Positions 9,373-18,200 of a stretch of DNA of 64,000 nt are shown piece after piece (within the stretch, counting starts at the first letter, position 1; every line of letters starts with the position of its first letter). The notes under the pieces were generated by a model. That model had not been told where the DNA came from, searched no databases, and saw only the letters and a program-made list of their open reading frames with translations. Made by a program: the position numbers and the translations under genes. Source of the stretch: Thermogemmatispora tikiterensis (GTDB taxonomy: Bacteria; Chloroflexota; Ktedonobacteria; Ktedonobacterales; Ktedonobacteraceae); assembly GCF_003268475.1 (NCBI RefSeq), contig NZ_MCIF01000002.1, positions 1,009,261 through 1,073,260 of the forward strand. The letters run 5' to 3'.

Positions 9373-11259
9373 CTATAAGAAGTATCGTTCTTCAGCGCGC
9401 ATTGTTTCCCACTCACGGCGAGCCGCCTGGACCTGGGGGCTAGAGCTTACCTCAGCCACGGCCACATCCCACCAGCTTTCATAAGAAGGCACACTCTCAT
9501 AGCGGTCGCAGGGTACATAAATCACCGTTGTGCGGTCCAGCGTGCGAGCAGTTTCCAGGGCGGCCACCACATCGGCGGTATCGCGGCAGCGGATCACATA
9601 AGCGCCCAGGCTGCGAGCGTTCTCTGCCAGATCAACAGGCAGTGGTACCACCTCGAAGCCGTCCTCATCGCCGGGCAGGCTTCCATTGCGAGGATAAGCA
9701 TAGCGCGTCCCAAAGCCGCCCTGGCCGAGCGAGCGGCTTAGCGAGCCAATGCTCTTGAAGCCCTGGTTATCGAAGAGCACGATCACCAGCTTATAGCCTT
9801 CCTGGACGGAGGTCACAATCTCCCCGTTCATCATCAGATAGGAACCGTCGCCGACCAGGACATAGACCTCTCGTTCAGGGGAGGCCATCTTTGCTCCCAG
9901 GCCTCCTGCGATCTCGTAACCCATGCAGCTATAGCCATACTCCAAGTGGAACTGTTTTGGATGGCGTGAGCGCCAGAGCTTATGCAAATCGCCTGGCAAG
10001 CTTCCGGCGGCACAGACCACGATCCCATCGGGAGAGCCGCATTCATTGACAGCCCCAATCAGCTCGCTCTGCGAGGGAAGCGGCCCATGACGCATGCCGT
10101 AGAGGCGCGAAACCTCAGCCTCCCACTCGCGATGCAGGTCTTCGGCGCACTGTCGATACTCGGGCGCCACTTGATAGCCTGCCAGCAGCGGCAGCAGCTC
10201 CTCCAGCGTCGCGCGGGCATCGCCCACCAGCGACAGAGCCGAGTGCTTCGCCGCATCAAACTCCGATACATTGATATTGACAAAACGTACCGCCGGATGG
10301 CGGAAGGCAGTCTTCGAAGCCGTTGTAAAGTCGCTATAGCGCGTTCCAATCCCGATAATCAGGTCGGCCTCGCGGGCCAGGCGATTCGCCGCGAACGTAC
10401 CCGTTGCCCCGATCGCCCCCAGATTGAGAGGATGATCAAAGCGCAGGCTGCCCTTCCCAGCCATCGTCTCGGCTACAGGAATGCCCGTCTCAGCTACCAG
10501 GCGTTCTAACAGCGAGCAGGCATCAGCATAGATCACGCCTCCGCCCGCGATAATCAGGGGGCGCTGGCTAGCTCGTATCCAGGCGACGGCCTCGTCCAGT
10601 CGTCGGCGATCAGGCCGCGGGCGAGGCACATGCCAGACCCGCTTGCGGAAAAACGCCTCTGGGTACGTATAGGCCTCTGTCTGCACATCCTGGGGCAAAG
10701 CCAGGGTCACCGCTCCCGTCTCCGCTGGACTTGTCAGCACACGCATCGCTTCGGGCAGAGCCGTCAGCAGCTGCTCCGGGCGCGTAATACGGTCCCAGTA
10801 GCGGCTCACTGGCTTAAAGCAATCATTGACCGAGATATCCTGAGTATGCTCTGACTCCAACTGCTGCAACACTGGAGCCACATTGCGCCGCGCAAAGAAA
10901 TCGCCGGGCAACAACAGCACTGGAAGCCGATTAATAGTAGCTGTAGCCGCGCCGGTGACCATATTTGTAGCTCCTGGTCCAATCGAGGAGGTACAGGCAA
11001 AGGTCTGCAGGCGGTTCTTGACTTTTGTATAGGCGATGGCCGTATGAACCATTGCCTGCTCGTTGCGAGCCTGATAATAACGAAAATCCGGCATCTCCTG
11101 GAGGGCCTGGCCAATGCCTGCCACATTGCCATGACCGAAGATTCCAAAGCAGCCCGCGAAAAAAGGCTGCTCTACGCCGTCACGCTCTACATACTGATTG
11201 CGCAGAAAAGCAACCAGCGCTTGTGCCATTGTCATGCGTCGGCCAGCATGCTCACTCAT
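9373..11259 (-). CDS. iolD: 3D-(3,5/4)-trihydroxycyclohexane-1,2-dione hydrolase (ThDP-dependent)
   Basis: Opens the inositol-derived ring to 5-deoxy-glucuronate. The 628-aa protein has the three-domain layout of ThDP enzymes. The N-terminal ARNEQAMVHTAIAY carries the cofactor-activating glutamate. The central domain has GGGVIYA and GIGTRYSDF. The C-terminal ThDP/Mg motif runs from GDGSYLMMNGE to the asparagine in LFDNQG. The PFFAGCFGIFGHGNVAG segment near the N-terminus is typical of IolD rather than acetolactate synthase. The start at ATG 11257-11259 has GGAGGAG upstream; an in-frame start at 11295 lacks this. It lies between iolC (gap about 180 nt) and iolE. Confidence 0.9.
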   Translation of the reverse strand: MSEHAGRRMTMAQALVAFLRNQYVERDGVEQPFFAGCFGIFGHGNVAGIGQALQEMPDFRYYQARNEQAMVHTAIAYTKVKNRLQTFACTSSIGPGATNMVTGAATATINRLPVLLLPGDFFARRNVAPVLQQLESEHTQDISVNDCFKPVSRYWDRITRPEQLLTALPEAMRVLTSPAETGAVTLALPQDVQTEAYTYPEAFFRKRVWHVPRPRPDRRRLDEAVAWIRASQRPLIIAGGGVIYADACSLLERLVAETGIPVAETMAGKGSLRFDHPLNLGAIGATGTFAANRLAREADLIIGIGTRYSDFTTASKTAFRHPAVRFVNINVSEFDAAKHSALSLVGDARATLEELLPLLAGYQVAPEYRQCAEDLHREWEAEVSRLYGMRHGPLPSQSELIGAVNECGSPDGIVVCAAGSLPGDLHKLWRSRHPKQFHLEYGYSCMGYEIAGGLGAKMASPEREVYVLVGDGSYLMMNGEIVTSVQEGYKLVIVLFDNQGFKSIGSLSRSLGQGGFGTRYAYPRNGSLPGDEDGFEVVPLPVDLAENARSLGAYVIRCRDTADVVAALETARTLDRTTVIYVPCDRYESVPSYESWWDVAVAEVSSSPQVQAARREWETMRAEERYFL

Positions 11260-11438
11260 CGTTCTCCTCCGGGCAGTCAGCTTGCTCACAGCCAACGAAC
11301 GCGCTTGCAGGAGAGCACACAGGGCAGCAGGATCAGGCAGAAACCACCGTTCTCCCCTTGCGCTTCTTGTTCTACTTCCGTTCCCTACTGGAGCTGCCCT
11401 CCACTTCTCTCCAGTTCATTCCAGTTCAGCTGCCTCAC

Positions 11439-12485
11439 CTAGAGGCCACCGTGTTCCTCGACGAAGGCCATCACCTCAGCGTAGGTCGGCATAAAATCGG
11501 CGCAGCCATGCCGCGTTACCAGGATCGCACCGCAAGCGTTACCCAGACGCGCGGCCCGATACCAATCCCAGCCTTGTAACAAGCCATAGAGCAGACCAGC
11601 GGCAAAGGCGTCGCCGGCGCCCAGAATATTCTGGACAGTCACCGGGAAGCCGGGCACCTCCAGGCAGGACGGAGAACCGTTCGCCTCCCCGGATGGGGCC
11701 TGGTGGACTCGCGAGCCACGAGCGCCCCGCTTCTCCACGAGGGTGCGCGGACCCCGACGTAACATCTCACGGATCGCCTCTTCGACGTCACCGCTCACCC
11801 GGGCATCTGAGATCTGAGAGTGCGCCACCTGCACCTGCCTGGCATCGCGCAGCATCGCTGCTTTGATCTCATCCTCGGTTCCAATCACCAGATCGACCAA
11901 CGGCAGCGCCGAGCGAAGCGCCACGCCGAAGGCGCGCTGATCATGCCACTGGTCAGGGCGATAATCGATATCCAGGACCACCATCGTTCCTTGCTCGCGA
12001 GCCAGCTCGGCGGCAAAGAGGGTGGCGCTGCGACTGGGCTCCTTGCTCAGACCGGTGCCGGTGATCAGCAACACACGTCCTTCCCCCAGCGGCGTCGCCA
12101 GGACATCGTCGATTGTCAGTTCAATGTCAGCGCAGTGATCGCGATAGTAGGTGAGCGGGAAACAATCTGGTGGCTGGATGCCCAGCACTACAGCGCTACT
12201 CCGATAGCCTGGCTTGCGCACCACATAACGCGTCTCTACTTCCTCGCGAGCCAGGAAATGGAGAATAAAATTGCCCACCTGATCATCGCCAACGGCGGTT
12301 AGCAGTGCCGAGCGCAACCCCAACCGCCGGGCCCCGACACAGATGTTGGTAGGACAACCACCAACGTAGGCGGCGAAACTTTTAATTTCCTCAAACGGCG
12401 CTCCGATATCGTTGGAGTACAAGTCGAGAGAGGAGCGCCCTATGGCAACGAGGTCATAGGCTCTCTGCCGCCGTTCTAGCTCCAT
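11439..12485 (-). CDS. iolC: 5-dehydro-2-deoxygluconokinase (PfkB family)
   Basis: ATP-dependent phosphorylation of 2-deoxy-5-keto-D-gluconate at O6. The 348-aa protein opens with the IolC-type segment YDLVAIGRSSLDLYSNDIGA, continues with the PfkB signature-1 region YVGGCPTNICVGARRLGL, and ends with GAGDAFAAGLLYGLL, which holds the catalytic aspartate and anion hole. The start at ATG 12483-12485 has AGGAGG 9 nt upstream. It is the first structural gene of the operon; the regulator gene and a LacI-type palindrome lie directly upstream. Confidence 0.9.
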   Translation of the reverse strand: MELERRQRAYDLVAIGRSSLDLYSNDIGAPFEEIKSFAAYVGGCPTNICVGARRLGLRSALLTAVGDDQVGNFILHFLAREEVETRYVVRKPGYRSSAVVLGIQPPDCFPLTYYRDHCADIELTIDDVLATPLGEGRVLLITGTGLSKEPSRSATLFAAELAREQGTMVVLDIDYRPDQWHDQRAFGVALRSALPLVDLVIGTEDEIKAAMLRDARQVQVAHSQISDARVSGDVEEAIREMLRRGPRTLVEKRGARGSRVHQAPSGEANGSPSCLEVPGFPVTVQNILGAGDAFAAGLLYGLLQGWDWYRAARLGNACGAILVTRHGCADFMPTYAEVMAFVEEHGGL

Positions 12486-12670
12486 CGACGAGCCTCCTGT
12501 GTAATCTGATCTTCCCTGACCGAACGGACATCCTCACTCCCGCAGCTTTGTCTCAAACAAGGAGAGCCTGACCCAGCCCCACGCCACCCTATTGCACTCT
12601 GGCTTGCCTTCACTCCACACTACCCGCCACCACCTTTGATCACAAGCCGCCTGCTTGATCTGTCCTACGG

Positions 12671-12682
12671 ACAAGCGCTTGT
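12671..12682. promoter_or_regulatory. LacI-type operator upstream of iolC
   Basis: ACAAGCGCTTGT is a perfect 12-bp palindrome centred on CG, the layout common to LacI-family operators. It lies in the 349-nt gap 12486-12834 between the regulator gene and iolC, about 185 nt before the iolC start. The rest of the gap has no convincing gene or -10/-35 pair. Confidence 0.5.
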
Positions 12683-12834
12683 AAGGCCAGCTGATCGACT
12701 ACTCTCTGACCATTCCGTCTATCCATCTGATCTCACCCTGCCTGGAGATGAATGCGGGTCCGCCAGCCGGAGCCGGTCGCCCTGCGTTCTGCCTGTCTGT
12801 CTGCCTGCCTTGCATCCGCGCCGCCCACCACAGG

Positions 12835-13908
12835 CTACGAGGCGGGCGGCGGAGCGGAGCTTTCGCGCACCACCAGCATCGGGGCGAGGACATGATTGCG
12901 CCCCTCCTGTTCATGGAGCAGATCGAGCAAGACCTGCATCGCCAGGCGCCCAAGCTCGATACGCGGTTGACGTACCGTGGTTAGTGGAGGAATGATGCAG
13001 CTGGCCATCTCAATATCATCGAAGCCAACCACGCTTAGCTCACGAGGTACAGCAATACCGCGACGATGGCAGGCCATCAGGACCCCGATGGCCATCATAT
13101 CATTCTGGCAGAAGATGGCGGTCACCCCAGCATCCAGCTGGCGCAGGAGAGCACGGCGCCCACAAAGCACGTCTTCCTGGGGAGAAGCCTCCTCCGCAGC
13201 CATGATTGTCACCCATTCCTCGCGCGGGGCCAAGCCGGCGCTAGCCAGAGCTGCCTGATAACCCTCCAGTCGCTGGCGACAGGAGCGTGGGCGGCTACTC
13301 GTACCCACATAGCCAATCGCGCGGTGACCAAGAGCCAGCAGATGCTCAACTGCTAGCCGCGCCCCGAGCAGGTCATCCACCGCTACCCAGTGGAGCAGCT
13401 CGTACTGCGACTCAGCCTGGCTATTGATGAGGACCGTCGGTACTCGAATCTGGTCAAGCCGCTGCTTATACTCCCCCGTGATGCGTGAAGAAGCCACCAG
13501 AATGCCGTCAACACGCCGACGATGGAACGTCTCGATCACCGCAATCTCCTGCTCAGGATCGTTATGCGTGGCGCTCAAAAAGACGCTCAGGCCAGCCGAG
13601 CGCGCGACCTCTTCGACGCCACGCACGACCTCACTGAGGAAGGGATCGGCAATCGAGGTTACCGCCAGACCGACTGTGCTGGTGCGCCGTGTTTGCAGAC
13701 TCTGGGCAATAGCATTGGGCGTATAGCCCATCTCCAGCGCCAATTGCTGGATGCGCTTCCGCGTCTCTTGGCTGATCAGGGGGCTATCGCGCAAGGCTCG
13801 CGAAACGGTGGTGTGGGAGACGCCAGCCACGCGCGCGATATCGGCAATGGAAATCTCACGCGAGCGTCTCGTACCAGCAACTCGACCCGTGGCGGATGGG
13901 CTACTCAC
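12835..13908 (-). CDS. LacI-family transcriptional regulator of the inositol operon
   Basis: A 357-aa one-component regulator. The N-terminal HTH (ISIADIARVAGVSHTTVSRALRDS) and hinge (YTPNAIAQSLQTRRTSTVGL) precede a periplasmic-binding-type sensor domain; FDDIEMASCIIPPLTTVRQP near the end is characteristic. The start is taken as GTG 13906-13908, preceded by AGGAGG and CAGGAG; an in-frame ATG at 13957-13959 overlaps the operator region and has no ribosome-binding site. It lies immediately upstream of iolC on the same strand, so it probably represses the iol genes and itself. The inducer is inferred to be inositol or a breakdown product. Confidence 0.87.
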   Translation of the reverse strand: MSSPSATGRVAGTRRSREISIADIARVAGVSHTTVSRALRDSPLISQETRKRIQQLALEMGYTPNAIAQSLQTRRTSTVGLAVTSIADPFLSEVVRGVEEVARSAGLSVFLSATHNDPEQEIAVIETFHRRRVDGILVASSRITGEYKQRLDQIRVPTVLINSQAESQYELLHWVAVDDLLGARLAVEHLLALGHRAIGYVGTSSRPRSCRQRLEGYQAALASAGLAPREEWVTIMAAEEASPQEDVLCGRRALLRQLDAGVTAIFCQNDMMAIGVLMACHRRGIAVPRELSVVGFDDIEMASCIIPPLTTVRQPRIELGRLAMQVLLDLLHEQEGRNHVLAPMLVVRESSAPPPAS

Positions 13909-13960
13909 TCTACTCCTGTTCCTCCTGCTTCTGGGTGTCAGCCGCTCTGGCGCAGCCATT

Positions 13961-13974
13961 TGCACACGTGTGCA
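13961..13974. promoter_or_regulatory. Palindromic operator at the lacI-type gene's transcript start
   Basis: TGCACACGTGTGCA is a perfect 14-bp palindrome with a central CG. It lies just downstream of the -10 box of the regulator gene's promoter and upstream of the preferred GTG start, the position expected for autorepression. Confidence 0.6.
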
Positions 13975-13979
13975 TTGGC

Positions 13980-14009
13980 AGCATAGCGGATGGCGTGGGT
14001 TTCTGTCAA
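13980..14009 (-). promoter_or_regulatory. Sigma-70-type promoter of the lacI-type regulator gene
   Basis: The minus strand reads TTGACA (14009-14004), an 18-nt spacer, then TATGCT (13985-13980). The predicted transcript start falls on or beside the 14-bp palindrome. Confidence 0.6.
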
Positions 14010-14106
14010 GAGGATTTGCCGCTTTTTTTCGCCGGCAGCAGAAGTTTCTCTCCGACAGTGTGCTATGCTGAAAGAGCGAGTTTGGACTCAAGATGAGGGG
14101 GAAGCC

Positions 14107-14967
14107 ATGCATGTCTCTTCGACGGAGGCCAGCAGCATTCTCACACCACAGCGTGGGGGATTTTTGGCTGCGCCTCCTTATCCCTTTACTCATGCCTTGT
14201 CAGCTTATACGGGCTGTGCCTACGGCCAGACAGCCTGCGGTCAGTACTGCTACGCCCGCTTCTTACCCAACTGGATGACCGCCGGCCTGGGCACTTCGTG
14301 GGGCCTGGCGGTGCAGGTAAAGGTGAACGCTCCTGCTGTGCTGGAGCAGACGCTGCGCCACATGTCTCCTGAGCGACGTCGCCGCCTGCGCGTTTTTATG
14401 AGCACAACTACTGACCCGTATCAGCCAGTGGAACGGCGCTATCAGGTGACACGCCGCTGTCTGGAGATCTTTGCCTCCTATCCCGACCTCGATCTGCTGG
14501 TGGTGCAGACACGCTCGCCATTGGCGACGCGTGATCTCGATCTGCTTCTCCAGATCCCCTACGCCTGGCTTTCAGTGACCATCGAGACGGATGATATGGC
14601 CTACCTGCGTCGCCTCGGCGGTGGGCCAGCTCTGGAAGGCCGCTGGCAGCTGATACGCCAGGCCAGTCGTCTGGGAGTAAAGACGCAGATTACAATTAGC
14701 CCTTGTCTGCGTTTTACTGATGTCGAGACCTTTGGAGGACAGCTCCTTGAGAGCGGTGCACGTCGTCTGGTCGTGGACACAGTTGAGGGCGACGGCGCAG
14801 GCGGTGAGCGCACGGCTCGCACTCCTTTTGCGCGCCAGGAACCGGCCTGGAGGGATACGCAACCCGCGCACATTCTCTATGCGTATCTACAGGCTCATGG
14901 AACGGATCACGGGGTGGCTGTCGGTTGGGGCGCAAGTGGTTTCTGCGGCATCGCTCCCCGCCACTAG
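14107..14967 (+). CDS. Radical SAM protein of the spore-photoproduct-lyase-like group
   Basis: A 286-aa protein. The segment YTGCAYGQTACGQYCYARF holds three cysteines (Cys37, Cys44, Cys48) ending in the YCYA pattern typical of SPL/Rv2578c-type radical SAM proteins. The spacing is CX6CX3C rather than the usual CX3CX2C. Later segments fit a radical SAM TIM barrel: RVFMSTTTDPYQPVE, LVVQTRSPLATRDLDLL, VSVTIET-like LSVTIETDD and KTQITISPCL. The start is ATG 14107, with GAGGGGGA about 6 nt upstream; the open frame extends upstream but that part is unlikely to be translated. It is divergent from the lacI-type gene. Function is unknown. Confidence 0.75.
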   Translation: MHVSSTEASSILTPQRGGFLAAPPYPFTHALSAYTGCAYGQTACGQYCYARFLPNWMTAGLGTSWGLAVQVKVNAPAVLEQTLRHMSPERRRRLRVFMSTTTDPYQPVERRYQVTRRCLEIFASYPDLDLLVVQTRSPLATRDLDLLLQIPYAWLSVTIETDDMAYLRRLGGGPALEGRWQLIRQASRLGVKTQITISPCLRFTDVETFGGQLLESGARRLVVDTVEGDGAGGERTARTPFARQEPAWRDTQPAHILYAYLQAHGTDHGVAVGWGASGFCGIAPRH

Positions 14968-15059
14968 CTTGTCCCACTCTACTCCCACCGTGGAGCCGCA
15001 AGAGAGATCGTTGTATCTCTCTTGCTCTGCCTGCGCTGGTCGATGCCGAACATGGAGGC

Positions 15060-15089
15060 TTGCCCGACAAGAGAAGAGCGTGATATAAT
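15060..15089 (+). promoter_or_regulatory. Promoter of the NERD-kinase operon
   Basis: TTGCCC (15060-15065), an 18-nt spacer and TATAAT (15084-15089) lie about 125 nt upstream of the GTG start at 15215. This leaves a long 5' leader in which no conserved RNA element was recognised. Confidence 0.5.
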
Positions 15090-15214
15090 CCGGCATCCGT
15101 TTTGCATCGATATATCAACGATGTTCAACTGCAACAAGGGGCCAGGTTCGTGAGGTGTGTTTCCACAGTCTCGTTTCTTGCCTCTCTTCGATCAGGTAGT
15201 AAGGAGGCGCTTCT

Positions 15215-18200
15215 GTGGCCGAGTTGATCAGTACGACCATCGCCTTCGCTAGTGATGGAGAGCAGCAGGCCGCTATGGTTCTTCGTCAGGGATTACCTGA
15301 TTCGTGGCTGCTGATCTGCAATAAGGTTTTCCCGGCCAAGAACGGGAGATCCTTTGAAATCGATTTCCTAGCGATAGGCAATCGCTGTATCTTTGTGATC
15401 GACGAGAAGTCCTGGCAGGGCTCTTTGCGTGGCAATGAGGAGTTCTGGACTCGAGCCGACGGTTCGTCAGAGCGGAGTCCGCTGGCAAAGGTTGATTATG
15501 TGGCCAAGATTGTGGCCAGTTCTGTGAAGGAGAGGTTCGCTGCATTGAAGGGAGGCGAGCACTTCGTTCATGGAATTGTGCTGCTCTCTTCTCCCACTGT
15601 TCAACCGATGATCCATGATGCTCGGGCTTCCAGGGGACTTTTCAGGCTGGACGAGGTGTGCGAGCGTTTGCAGGAGAGAGACGAGCAGGAGGGCAATCCT
15701 TTGGTTGGTCAGCTCCATGCGGCGCTGAAAAGCTGGCTGACAGGTTTGCCCACGCGCCCGCCAATACCACGCCACATCGGCGATACGCTCCAGATCGAGG
15801 AGGCCGAGCAGGTACGCCCGAAGCTCTATCGCTGTCACGCGGTGGGAAAGATCTCGGGGGCTAATCGACCTCGTATCGTTATGCTCTATGAGCTTGATCA
15901 CGATCCACTGGAGCAACAGGAGGCCAAGGAATTCTATACGCGCACCTATAAGGCGTTGGAGAAATTGCAGTCCACGGGCCTGGTCTCACAGGCTGAGACG
16001 CCTTTCCCTTGGGCAGATCGGTTTATGGTGGTGCCAATCGTCCCACCCGAGGGCCGCACATTGAGCGCTCTCCCCCTCCCAGAGACGCGCGAGGAGTTTT
16101 TGCAGGAGCTGCAGATCGCTGCCAAGGCCTTTAGAGGACTGGCCCAGATCCATGCTCAGGGTGTTCTCCATCGCGCGTTGACTCCTGCCGCACTCATCGT
16201 GCAGTTTACAAAAGGTCAGTCTCCTCGTGTGTTATTCAGTGACTTCTATGCAGCACGCGTCGGCGGTATGTCTATTGCAGCCAAGCTGGATAAGACTGCG
16301 GTCGATGACCCCTACGCCGCCGAGGATGTGCTCATCGGCTACGAGTTTGCAACGTCGCAGACGGATACCTTTAGCCTGGCTTTGGTTATGCTGGAGCGCC
16401 TTTCCGGCACCCCTATTGCTTCACTTCGCCCAACAGTCAATGAAAAACCGCATCTGCCCGACTCTCCCCGCTGGACTGTCTTCCTTGCCCCCGAGCAGTC
16501 CGCGGCTCTGACGGAGCTTTTCCGCTCGGTGCTGGTACCCTCTCAGGAGGAGCAGTCTCCCAGCGCGGCGGAGGTGGCGCGCTGCTTAGAGGAGATCGCG
16601 CGCCAGGTACAACAGAAGCAGGTGAGCGACCTCCCTCAGACGCTCTTGAATGGCACCTTTGTTGTCCAGCGCTTGCTCGGCCAGGGATCGATGGCCCGTA
16701 CGTATCTGGCGAGCTATCAGGAGTTCCCAGGACTGGGTCCACTAGTGCTGAAGCAGTTCTTGCAGCCGGCTGCGGTCTATGACCATGCAATTCAAGAGTA
16801 CAAAGCTTTAGAGAATATAAAGAGCAAGTATTTTCCGACCATCAGGCAGATCTATAGGCCGGAGGAAGACGCCCATATCGCTATGGAGTATATCCCCGGC
16901 CCTACGTTACAGCAGCTCGAAGAGGAGTTCCCCTGGTCGTTGGAGCGCTGGTGGCCCTTTGCCCAGGACCTGCTCCGGGCCCTGGAGGTTTTAGAGGATC
17001 GGGGTATCCTTCACCGCGATATTAAGCCAGCCAACATTATCCTGCATGAGGTTGACCACCATCCGGTTCTGATCGATTTCGGCTTCGCGATCCGTCAGGG
17101 AGAGGAGCGTAGCCTGGCCGGCACACCGCTCTACTTGCCTCCCGAGGCACTAACAGCGGCCAGTCCACCCCCCGATAGCGACCGCTACGCGGCGGCGGTG
17201 GTCCTTTTTAAGGCTCTGATTGGCCAGCTTCCGTTTGCTTACGATGAGAGTGGGCGACGCATCCTGCGCGCTGTGGAGGATCTGCCCATCTCGGATGAGC
17301 AGGTGCGGCGTCTGGCTGCCGTGCTATTACGCGCGCTTGATCCAGATCCTGCAAGGCGCCCGGTCAGTGCCCGCCAGTTTTTGGAGGAGCTGGAACAGGC
17401 CAGGCTGGCAGCGATGGTAGCGGCGGGGGAAACAACGCCGGCTTTGGAAAGCGGTCAGGAGCGAGAGAAGCGGGTCAATCCCTGGGTGGAGCAGGTGCGC
17501 GGTCTCTATCGCCACAGTGCCAGCGGCAATGCCGATAACCGGGGCCTGGACAGCGACTTTACACGTCGGACTTATGTGCCAACGGCGCTTGATCGCGAGC
17601 TGCTGCCGCTTGTGCTGGAGCAGCGCCCATTCGCGCTTTTCCTGTCGGGCAATCCTGGCGACGGCAAGACCGCTTTCTTAGAGCAGGTTCGCCAGAAGCT
17701 TATCGAGCAGGGTGCAAGCTCTATCGAGGAGCGCTCTGATCAGAGCGGCTGGGAACTGATCTACAATGGCCACGTTTTCCGCAGCTGCTACGATGCCTCT
17801 GAGGCCCATCGTGGGCTGAGCGCCGATGAGCAGCTCACACAGAAGTTGGCAGGACTGGAGGGTTCGGAGCGACCGCAGGCAGCCCTGACGGTCTTGGTGG
17901 CGATCAATGACGGGCGCCTGGCCGACTACTTTGAGCGTTACGGTGAGCGCTTTGCCTGGTTGAAAACGCAGCTGCAGCAGGCGCGCCGCAGTCAGTCGTT
18001 GCGCGAGCAGGATGTCTGGCTGGTTGATTTGAAGCGACGCGCTTTTGTCAGCCTTCCTGGTGAGCAAGAGCGCTCGCTCTTTCGGCGCGTATTGAATAGC
18101 TTGTTGGCGAAAGAGCATTGGGCTGTCTGCCGCAACTGTTGTGCCGAGGCTATCTGTCCAATCTATCAAAATGCTCAGATGCTGCGCAGGAACCGTACAC

